Origin: Pyrrhosoma nymphula
Taxonomy: Eukaryota > Arthropoda > Insecta > Odonata > Coenagrionidae
Direction: 5' to 3'
Length of the DNA stretch: 64,000 nucleotides
Assembly (NCBI GenBank): GCA_963573305.1
Contig: OY754329.1
Span: 44,102,417 to 44,166,416 of the forward strand
Part shown: one piece after another, positions 55,116-64,000 of the stretch
Layout of the letters: each line of letters opens with the position of its first letter
Position numbering within the stretch: the first letter of the stretch is position 1
Notes under the pieces: generated by a model
Database searches by the model: none
The model's input: the letters and a program-made list of their open reading frames with translations, nothing else
Told to the model about the DNA's origin: nothing
Program-made: the position numbers and the translations under genes

Positions 55116-56159
55116 GGTAGAGCGAGTAGCCTCAAGGGATAAAAAAGATAGGGAGATTGGAGTGAAGAAAATAAGCAGCTACCTGGTGGAGGGAGTGGGA
55201 GAAATAGATTGTAAAGGAGAAGAAGAGGAGAGAAAGAAGAACAAGGGAGTAATAGGAGAAAGAAGGAGGGCTGGAAGAGGGGGAGTATGCACAGGCCCCC
55301 GTGCGTATTTCATGGATCTTGAAACTTGCGCTCGGAGCCCCTCCCACCTCTCCCTCCCTCTCCTCTCTCCCGTCAAGCCGAAAGGGGATCTGTCTTCCTC
55401 GCGAGCTGCCTTCATTCGTCTCTCTCCTCCCGGGTTTTACATGCCTAGACCTCTAGCCTTCTCATCTACCAACACCCACTCACCTCCCATGTAATACCTA
55501 ATGCTTCTCTCTCTTTCTCTCTCCAATTCCCCCCTCCTCCCCTTTTCCACGAGACACCAACCCCTCTCCCAACCACCCACGCCTCCTCCTCGTCATCCCC
55601 ATCATCTCTCATTTGAAAAAAATAATAATAAAAGAAGAATTCAAAAAGAAAGAAAAAAGAATTCCTTCCCTCCCTTAGAGGAATCCACCTGCCCATTCAC
55701 GTTCCCCGACGTGCCTCCTCCTCCTCCTCCCTCAGGGCCAAGAGCTGGAAAGGATGCTGCTGCTCCCACCTTTCTCGCGAGGCACGTTTTAAATGGGCGA
55801 GGTATCACGATTTCATTAACTAGCGGTGAGGTAGCGCCGTCCTTTTACCGTAGGACACGAGAGTGTCAGTTTTGGAAGCTAGCGCATCGATTCAACACGG
55901 GAGTTATAAAACACAGCTAACATTATGGAAACCGGGGTCTGGATATCATTTACCTTTTTCTGCTGCCACATTATTCACCTCATTCCTCCGTGGAGATGTT
56001 ATCTCTAACCCTGTTGACAACTTCATCACCGTCATCATCATCTATGACGGGAGGAACTCCATCACAGAGAAGATATGAGTATTAAAAGCTCTTCGTTTAA
56101 AGTATAGTTTGACAGAACCTCACTACTGTTATTATTAGGGCAATTTTCCGGATAAATTA
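55116..56159. other. unassigned region with GA/CT-rich and CpG-rich tracts
   Basis: 55200-55290 is purine-rich and 55330-55610 pyrimidine-rich, making overlapping long frames on both strands (up to 149 codons) that are not convincing genes. 55690-55870 is somewhat CpG-richer. No known motif. Confidence 0.4.
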
Positions 56160-56625
56160 GGTTTAGTTGGATGAGAATAAGAATCTTCTACATTTTTACT
56201 GGCGCATATCATTATTCCCTTACAAAATTTCTGTCTTCATATCAGCATACGTCCTCCATCTTTTCATCCCATCCATGAATTCTATCCACTTTCTTCCCCT
56301 TCTCCGCTTACCCATCATCCTGCCCTCAATCACGGCCATCAGCATCCCTTCGTCCCCCCATTACCTGTTCCAACCACCAACTCTACACCCTCCTTCTCTC
56401 CTAAAGAAGTTTCGCCTCGTAACCTACCCAACGAAGAACTTCTCTTTTTTTCTTTCTATCCGTCCATCGCACTTCCTACATCTTCCTGCACACCCACATC
56501 TAAAAACCCATCAATCTATTCTCGTCTACCTTTCTCGGTGACAGTGTTTCAGTGTTGTATAATGCTCTACTCCATATTAAAATGTTCGCCAGCCTTTCCC
56601 TTACATTCTAATGACAGAACTTAGG
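56160..56625 (-). mobile_element. LINE A 3' fragment with post-RT coding segment, minus strand
   Basis: Reverse complement of LINE A from about 5610 to the 3' end. Plus-strand blocks: CTTCATATCAGCATACGTCC, CATCCCATCCATGAAT, CTCAATCACGGCCATCAGCA, TGCACACCCACATCT, TCTATTCTCGTCTACCTTTC, CTCTACTCCATATTAAAATG. Homology is continuous, so it is one 5'-truncated insertion of ~460 bp. Decayed coding sequence for the C-terminal segment is present. Confidence 0.75.
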
Positions 56626-57583
56626 TTTTTTCGACCTGTCTCTTATAAGTGAAGCAGGGCAGAACTTGGGTTTAATTTAAAAGGTGCGGGTGAAATATTA
56701 CAATTTGCAAGCGAGAATTATTCTAACAAAAATGATAGTTTTATATTGAATTCCGTTGAATTAATCAGCCGTTCAATACCGATCAGTTCATTAGCCAAAG
56801 ACTGTTATTTAGACATAAAGAACGCTTCATGTCATGCTCTTAGTTTAGACTTTACAATTTTTCAAAGGTGAAATTTATCGAGTTCTATTTCATCCCTTGT
56901 AACACTAAGAACATGATATGATAGGAAACTCGCAATAATGGCAGATACTTCTGAATTCATTCAAAGCATATACTACCTTACAATTCGGTCAGCCTATAGA
57001 CAGGTACTTTTATAAGCGAGGGCGATCAAAAAGATACGTAAAATTTTCAGATTCCGGGAGAAGATTAAGAGGTTCAGTAACTAACTCAGCAATACCTCAA
57101 CTTCCCGCTGGCTCTAATATACATAATTAGAACCATTTGTAATTCAGTTCGTGGGTTTCCGGTGATGAATTCCGTTGAACCATTCTCATCCCATTTCCTT
57201 TCCTCGTCCTCTTCCTATGATGGTCGCTTGATAACCCCATTTACCCATTTATTCGTTCGTGGCTGGTGACATTAATTTCACAATTTCAGAAACATGATGG
57301 TTTACCACAAAAAGAAATGAAGTTAGGCACCCATAAGGATAAAATTCTTTGACAGGGGTTTACATTCCTTGATTATTCAAGGATATATTCGGCAGCTCAT
57401 ATACATGCATATGAACTAACCACTTGGCAATTTAAAAAAGCCAGAAAGCTTTTCCGACGTACACTAAATATATATCAGAAAGAACAGTTTATCAGATGAT
57501 AAATTGATAATTGCATTACCTCCAAAACGTCACAGAAAACAAATTATATACAGTAGAAATATAAAGGATGATACAACCTTTGT
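56626..57583. other. unassigned AT-rich stretch
   Basis: No supported feature. Confidence 0.45.
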
Positions 57584-58099
57584 GGAGCCATTCAACTACT
57601 ACTTTAGGCGATTTTGGCCACTTTTTAACCCCCCTTCCACATGTAAGGAAGTATAAACTTTCAAGGCCCCCCTCTCCTCCCAATCCTACGTAATTCATCA
57701 CGCATTTGTAGAATCATGCGCATAGATGATAATATATGAGCAATTCCATGTCGAAGTGTGCAAAAACAGGCCTCGACCCTTTCGCTTTTTGTATTTATTT
57801 GCATAATCATAGGCCCTATATGGAAACCTATAGAAATAAAACTTGTTAGCTGTTTAGCTATGCGTGCTTTTAATTGGTACGTTCCAAAATAAGCGACCAA
57901 GATATCTATTTTATATGTGTTTACAAAAAATACATACTGAGCGTAAATAGAAAATTAGGAGTCAAAATCAGATATATTACACGCCTTTTTATATGAGTAA
58001 GGTACATGAACAATCGTTTTATTTTGTGCCATAAAATTATGGAATAATATACCAAATAATTTAATCAAAATAAATACTTTGTCGTTGTTTAAACAAATT

Positions 58100-58302
58100 A
58101 TTATGACTATCTGTTCAAATATTCCTGATGTAAAATTGTTACTTCACAAAATTTATTTTCATTAAATGTTGTGTATTCTTTTTCTTGATTACTTCAAATT
58201 TGTTTACATTTAAAACTAACTGTGTTTTTCATGAATTGTAAACTCATGTCTTTGCTCTTAGGTGGCTTGCCACAGAATATTAATAAATATTATTATTATC
58301 TA
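58100..58302 (+). mobile_element. probable LINE 3' end nested in family D element
   Basis: CTTAGGTGGCTTGCCACAG followed by AATATTAATAAATATTATTA looks like a LINE 3'UTR ending in an (ATT)n-type tail. The upstream limit is a guess; there is no coding sequence to confirm it. Confidence 0.3.
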
Positions 58303-58629
58303 TCATGGTTTTCGATATTTAATGACTCGCAAAACACGTGAGAGGGAAGGAAATAGAAACCTGATAATCTAATCTTTACCAATGCGAGATCTCCAAACTA
58401 ACGAACTTACGACTAATGACATTTTTTAATGTTTCTTTATACGAGTAGTTTAGCAGTTCTCGTAGTTCTCGTAGTTTAGCATAAATTAAGGTGTACCCCC
58501 TCGGGGATAGTCCTACAGAGTAAGACTTCTCTCCGACAATAATTTTAAAAAGAGACAAAAATATTATCTTAGAAGTGACCGAAGCTTACGTAAGATTGTC
58601 TCGTACCCCTTTATTTTGACCCCTCGGAA

Positions 58630-58670
58630 CCCCCCCCCCCCCTCCGGAGACCCCTCGGACCCCCCCCCCC
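58630..58670 (+). repeat. two poly-C runs with repeated flank
   Basis: CCCCTCGGA followed by 13 C, then a purine spacer, CCCCTCGGA and 11 C. A short tandem duplication within the family D copy. Confidence 0.85.
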
Positions 58671-58855
58671 TACGTAAGACAACGCAAGAAAAGCTCAACC
58701 CTCCCTCCCACTCAAAACGTCTTGCGTAATACTTCCCATAATATTCACACAACGTCCCTTAAGGAGGTGAAGCTCGAACATAAATGCACACAGATTCACA
58801 AGCTCATATGCCGATGTGGCTTCATTTAAAGACCCATTCCACCCATTTGAAAACT

Positions 58856-58921
58856 GAGCAACTCTTTTTGAGCTTAAGAAAGAATTTTGAGCAACACTTT
58901 TTGAGCTTGAGAAAAGAAGAA
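58856..58921 (+). repeat. two-copy 33-bp tandem repeat
   Basis: GAGCAACTCTTTTTGAGCTT (58856) and GAGCAACACTTTTTGAGCTT (58889) begin two 33-bp units with continuing similarity. On the minus strand they fall in an unsupported 102-codon frame. Confidence 0.7.
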
Positions 58922-61900
58922 TGTTAACATCAAACTCAAAATTGTCTATGCTCAAAGTTGATTCTGCGCTGAAGTGGTGAACATCGTCTGCTAAACACAC
59001 CACCTAGTTCATTGGGGATAGTGATGGTGAACAACCTTTATCAATCAAAGTCACAGTGCCTCACTTTCAGGCCACCGCCTTCCTTCTTTTAATGTATTAG
59101 GTCTCCCTTGTCTGTGCTAACATTCTCCGCCCTTAAAATACAACCTTCTTCCTTTCTCCTTGTCTTCACCCATCAACCTTCACGTGAGTATGTCCTATAA
59201 GTCTTCCCCGTTCATCGCTTTCTCTCTTTCTTGACTTGCGTCGGGATGAATGGAAAAATCAACTCTTCGCGCGTGAGATGGTCTTCATTGGTAGAATGGA
59301 TATGCAAAGGACACGCAGTACATGCGAAAGCAATTCGGATAGGACGTGCTGTCATCCAAAATTCAAAATCCAAGCGTTCATTCACATTGGATGTTGGAGC
59401 ATGGATACTCTTTAGCAAGGTGATATAACTGACACTCTAGCCAACTCAAAATGTTCATTTAGTCGTTCAAGCAGCAGTTGCGTTCAGGGGTTATAATTAT
59501 GTTGAGAGACGAAAATGTGTGAAATATCTAAATGGCATTAACTATGAGAATTTTTAGCTAGTTTACTATATAAGGCTAACGATGGCTCACCACACTAGTG
59601 AAAATAAATTACTATTTTGACAATAAATAAAATGTCCTCTAATGGTGAAAATGACTAACTCTAACCGACCTTGGTGCCAATAACTAACTCTAACACCTCG
59701 TCTATCTCGTCGGAATCAGGGGAATAAGAAATGAACATGAAGTATGTAAATGACAGACTTGATGACTATACAGGTAAGAGACAGAAGTTAGACACATGCC
59801 AGCGAAAAACGATCAATTAACGTGAAAAACTGCATCGAGTAGGTATTCGTCGTCGCTGGCGACAGATCAATGAAAAAAACAAACTATTAGGCGCTAAAGA
59901 TTTTCCATCTAGCCTTAAATTCCTTGAGGTAGTTATGAAGAGACTTTAAATAAATTAATATTTTAACCTTCGCATCGAAAGAAAATCACTAAGAACTAAT
60001 GCATATTAAAAATCGAATTTATTTTGCAGAACATGACTAAGCTTTCTATTATCTAAATCTCATGACAACAGATTAGAATATCAATCTTCCATAGGTTATG
60101 AGCATTTTCCTTAATATGCGTCCCTGTCATTTTTAATTGGATCAAGAACCTATTTTTTCCTCATACCCGAGAAGTCATTAAGGATATAGAATTCATTATC
60201 TTGGCTCTATCTCCATCGAGAAAGGTCCTCAGCGTAATTTTTCGACTCGTTTAAGAGCGTAGAGATCTCGAAGGGAAAGGAGCGATGAGCAAGAAAGAAA
60301 AATTAAAACAAAATAGCGAAAGAATAAGCGAAAAAGTCGTGATAAGTGTCTTAGGCACCAAGATTAACCGAATAAGTGGAGCCGCGACAAAAAACTAAAG
60401 AATTTGAAGCGTAATGAAAAAGAAAACAGGAATACACGGTAGAGAAACGATCAGCTAAGCTCATCACGCTTCTGGTTTCTCCATGCATTAATATAAAGAA
60501 ATGTGTATGTAAGAAATGTCATGTAAGAAATCACACTACAAATCCAGAATGACCAATAAGCAGTTAAAATATGAATAAGTTGAAAAATATTGCTAACTAG
60601 GAACCAGGATCACAATTGATGAACTTAGTATTGAGCAGAGAAGCCCAAAAACCGAAGGCATTCTGTGAGAAGAAGTAAACAAACAACCAGAGACACAAAC
60701 TTAGAAGTATTGATGTAGAAAAACATGTTGGCTGTTGCGCAGAAAACCCTTTTAAGTCCCATTTCCTACGAGCTGGCTCCTCCCGTGAGATTAAGTAAGT
60801 ATCCGCGTTTTACTACCAGGGATTTCAAGGCCGCATAACCTCGTTGCAACATCAAAATTCTCATTTTGTTATTCACAACAAATAAAGCTCTTTCCATAGC
60901 TCTTAACCCAATTGTTTGAATGGGAATCCCTGATGGGTTTCAAATAATATCAAAGTATTTTGATCCAGCTTTGTTTGGATCGTAAATACTGTAGTAAACC
61001 GCACTGCTAGAACTTTCCCGCTCCCGCTTTATGGTATAGGTGCGAATTGAAATCCGCTTTTAACCTCCGAGAAATACCACAAAATATGATTGTAATTCAA
61101 GTAGTTAGTTTAATCCCACAAAAATTAAGCCATTTCTATTCATTCAACCTTCCCAATGGCGACATTCACGTCTCATCATAAAACATCGAACGCCAAGGAT
61201 TCATTAAAGGAGAGTTTCAGGATTATCTGTTGGCATAACTTCTTGCCGGCCATAGATATTTAATTCGACCTTACGGAATGTGATAAAACTCGCCGTAATG
61301 TCACACCACCCGCTGGAAGCAAATTCTGCCATTAAACAGACAAGACGGCCATTGGTCGGCTAAGATACAAATCTCATTGCTCGAATGCTCTTTGATCCAA
61401 CCCAAAACGTTTATACGTTTCCAATGATGGTCATATTGATAGAGGATATTTGCCGAATAACCATAACTTCCATTCTGAAAACATATCTCGCGCAATATGT
61501 TATCAGGTTTTCATAATGATAACTGTGCGAGGGAGGTTAGAGATGACTCCGATATGAAGGCTATGATCAAAATATACCCAAGGACTAATGCATATCGGTA
61601 ATATTCCCATGATGATTTTAAGAAAATCGTAACTATTATATTTGATAAATGATGTAATCTATCACATCGTGATAGATATATGCATTCTGAAGCATAGCTC
61701 AGCACAACTGCTCAGTTGTTTGCTGTATGGGGCTGTAAGGTCCCTTCGAAGAAAAAGTAGATCTTCCCATAGCCCTAAGATCGAGATGGCCTAAACACTA
61801 TTACTCCTGGTGCCGCAGTATATTGCACGCAATAGAAACCAGGAGATATAAAAATCCTCCACAATTTGGAAAAGCGCACTTGCCTAGAGAATGGTGTTTT

Positions 61901-62059
61901 GTAACTTGAAATTTTAAATAAAACTCCAGAATACACATTTAAAGAGTGGATAACAGGAACCATTTTAAGAAGGCATCTCGTGAAGATAGATTCATCCGAA
62001 ATGTCTCTGGTATTCCTTGACCACCATATACGATTACTTGGCCAACCTCAGGAGTCGTA
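58922..62059. other. unassigned AT-rich region
   Basis: No supported gene or repeat. Confidence 0.45.
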
Positions 62060-62205
62060 TTTTATAATTCGGGTGATGACTATCACCGGTGATGAACATC
62101 ACCGAAAAGCTTCACCCGTCGTCACCGTTTGCGATTCTATAGCCGGGAGGTAAAGTTTCACCACCTGGTGATGGCAAGGTGATATGAGGTGATGGTGATA
62201 TGTAT
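62060..62205. repeat. GGTGATG/CATCACC palindromic repeat cluster
   Basis: Many copies of GGTGAT and ATCACC in both orientations: GGTGATGACTATCACC (62071-62086), CGGTGATGAACATCACCG (62087-62104), then CACCACCTGGTGATGG, AAGGTGATATGAGGTGATGG. The first two can each fold as small hairpins. Could be part of a MITE; ends not defined. Confidence 0.5.
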
Positions 62206-62701
62206 AACAACATCTTGGTACGATTCTCGCTAATTCCCGGTGTTCCCGGTAGCCAATGGCGGCGTACTTCTAAAACAGAAGACGATCTAATGTAAACAAC
62301 TGACTCGGACTCTAGCAGACTGCTGCCGACGATAGGTAGAGTTTGTGAAGCTCATGACAGGGAAATCTAGTGAAAATTCTCTGAAAATGCCTGCGGAATA
62401 GGGGTACACTCTATCTAAAGAAATCTTTCTACGGGAATAAAGCTGCTCGTATAGTATACAGGATTTCCATTCTCGCGCGAACATATTAAGTATATTAAAA
62501 AAGCATAACTGCGTTTTTACATTATTTCAAGTTCCTCTCCTACATTGTGTTTTACGATTTATTCAGCTTTCTCTGTCGCCAATTCTTCAGTACTATTATT
62601 GACCAATCATCTTCTGTTACAAGTATGGCTGATCGATAAGGAAATTACTTGACTTATTCCCCAATGATATCTATACTTTGTACATAAAGGATAAGCTAGG
62701 T

Positions 62702-62873
62702 AACTACAATTAATGAAAAAAGAGCAATTTCCTCAAGTAAGACATTTATTGCACGACCGGTTTCGCTTTTTACAACATCTTCAGGTCATCCTGAAGATGG
62801 TGTAAAAAGCAAAACCGGTCGTGCAATCAATGTCATACTTGTGGAAATTGCTCTTTCTTCATTAATTGAAGTT
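62702..62873. mobile_element. foldback element with 84-bp arms, Penelope-like sequence
   Basis: Arms 62702-62785 and 62790-62873 are inverted copies with 7 differences in 84 (about 92%), separated by TCAT. Each arm, read outward, has CCTGAAGATG, TGTAAAAAGC, (G/A)AAACCGGTCGTGCAAT, ATGTC, GAAATTGCTCTT and CATTAATTG. CTGAAGA plus GAAAC-CGG-TC recalls the conserved boxes of hammerhead ribozymes described in Penelope-like element terminal repeats. Stem II is poor in both copies, so activity is doubtful. No protein. Confidence 0.65.
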
Positions 62874-64000
62874 ATGTTCCGTTTCCACTCCATCACGCCT
62901 GAAACCTCAGAAAATATAAGCTAGGTATTTTATGGACGTCTATAACTTATGTTTTTAGTCTATGATGAAGAGGACTAAGTATTTTTTCGTATTATGGTGA
63001 AAGATATTGCATTGTGAGTGGATATTATTAATTTTCGGTCGAAGAAAGAAATAATATATCAAATTTGATCTACCTTCCCTCCTGCTGAGCAATGTGAGAA
63101 ATCATGAACTTGTTGCCAAGTTAATATTTCCTTGCTTAACGTAAAACATTTATTGCAGAATGTATTCTTTGTGATTTACCACTTTTTGTTGAGTACCCGA
63201 GATAGTGAGATCTGCACTTCGCATTTCAAGAAGTGAAGGAAATCATTTCGAATGAATTTTACCATGAAGATCATATGCAGATTATTGAAGAGCATTCATG
63301 TCCTCATGCCACAGATACTATCGGACACCAACGTATTGGGTTAACTTACAATGAACTTTGCAGTGATGTGATGAATTATAATTACTGGTGACATGTAAGT
63401 TGTTTCTGCGAGTCTCATATAAACTCTAATAGCTGCAGTGATCCCAAGACGTAAAGTAATTCCTATATTTGTGAATTTATATTAGCTTTGGAGCGTACAT
63501 TTGTTAATACAAAATTGAAATGTTAGCTATCGCGGGGAGTTGATGGAAAATTTAAAAGGGACATCGCAGTAAATAACTGCGATGAAATAGGGGTGTGCTC
63601 CTCATAAATTTTCATCAGAATTCCGAAAGAAAAAAGCATATTCCCAATGTATACATACCTGGGAATATTTGCTCAAATATTGCTGTGACGTATTGGGGTA
63701 CGACCATAAGTTTGATTTCGATTTTTTCGTTTACTTCCCTCAAATGATTTCTGTTGTTTATGAGTGTTAATCGTGTTAATGAGCGAGAAAACCTACGAAA
63801 GAAACGAAGTACGACCCAAATGCGTGATTAATTATGCCCACGTAGATTGCATGGCGGCTATTCACTAATCTCTTATTCTTCCGTAAACAAAAATTATGCA
63901 TGAAAAATATTATGGTTAGATTTTAACGCAAAGCATCAGCATTAATACCCCAATCTCATGAGCTACGTCTTATCTAATATTTGGTAGGTGATATCACAAA
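62874..64000. other. unassigned AT-rich end of window
   Basis: No supported gene. One perfect small hairpin at 63562-63584. Confidence 0.45.
63562..63584. repeat. perfect 9-bp hairpin
   Basis: CATCGCAGT, loop AAATA, ACTGCGATG. Confidence 0.7.

Larger units (their letters stand above)
57584..58740. mobile_element. non-autonomous DNA element family D, long copy
   Basis: The left part (TTTAGGCGATTTTGGCCACT, CACATGTAAGGAAG, CCATGTCGAAGTGTGC) and right part (GAAGCTTACGTAAGATTGTC, CGCAAGAAAAGCTCAACCC, TTGCGTAATACTTCCC) match the ends of the 12.04-12.50-kb copy. The interior is ~700 bp longer. Two C-runs (58630-58642 and 58660-58670), each preceded by CCCCTCGGA, lie near the right end. The middle contains a probable LINE 3' tail (see 58100-58302), which could account for part of the extra length. 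Confidence 0.6.

Noticed and set aside
55045..55920. 149- and 139-codon plus-strand frames
   Set aside because: The first starts inside the minisatellite and both run through GA/CT-rich DNA, with overlapping minus-strand frames of similar length.
58695..59003. 102-codon minus-strand frame with an internal repeat
   Set aside because: The repeat reflects a 33-bp DNA tandem duplication and the frame overlaps the family D element end; no gene evidence.
1..64000. CRISPR array, prokaryotic operon or phage-like system
   Set aside because: No regularly spaced short repeats with unique spacers, no dense same-strand genes and no ribosome-binding-site pattern; content is eukaryotic repeats.

Overview
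The window looks like AT-rich, repeat-dense, non-coding DNA from an animal nuclear genome. I favour an arthropod, probably an insect. That guess rests on the repeat types: a piggyBac-type transposase, RTE-like (craniofacial-development-protein-2-like) non-LTR retrotransposons, a hAT MITE and tRNA-derived SINEs. The species cannot be fixed from the sequence. I found no convincing host protein-coding gene, rRNA gene, bona fide tRNA gene, CRISPR array or prokaryotic operon. Nearly all short open frames look like chance. The only recognisable protein sequence belongs to mobile elements.

Layout. 1-559 is the 3' end of a piggyBac element: transposase C-terminus with cysteine domain, a subterminal palindrome, and a terminal motif at a TTAA. 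1428-1640 and 6240-6430 hold related MITE-like elements. 1660-2640 is a four-copy, ~173-bp satellite split by a 365-bp insertion that carries 33-bp inverted repeats and an 11-bp target duplication. 2810-6100 is a near full-length but decayed LINE (family A: 5'UTR, endonuclease, reverse transcriptase, 3' tail). 6500-6622 is the first of four snap-back elements built from inverted tRNA-SINE arms; the others are at 35226-35603, 47632-47862 and 50684-50789. Two dispersed repeat pairs occupy 10.07/12.53 kb and 12.04/57.58 kb.

LINE relics on the minus strand lie at 17.9, 19.9, 20.3, 42.1, 49.8 and 56.2 kb. The 19.88-20.29 kb relic has an inverted 5'UTR segment, the signature of twin priming. 24191-24386 is a complete 196-bp hAT MITE with an 8-bp target duplication. 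24.77-26.58 kb holds four related repeat units. 30287-31481 is a young, 5'-truncated LINE (family B) with perfect 12-bp target duplications, one in-frame stop and one frameshift. 34346-34525 is a further RT shard.

51.6-51.93 kb is a separate SINE. 54.17-55.12 kb is a ~22-bp degenerate minisatellite with a 260-bp higher-order duplication. 62702-62873 is an 84-bp-arm foldback whose sequence recalls Penelope-like terminal repeats. CpG-rich or pyrimidine-rich patches (26.5, 32.7, 44.6, 48.5, 55.3 kb) could be regulatory or first-exon DNA of a gene beyond the window, but nothing proves it.

The elements do not work together as a pathway. The window is a record of layered insertions. The most unusual recurring structure is the snap-back tRNA-SINE pair.
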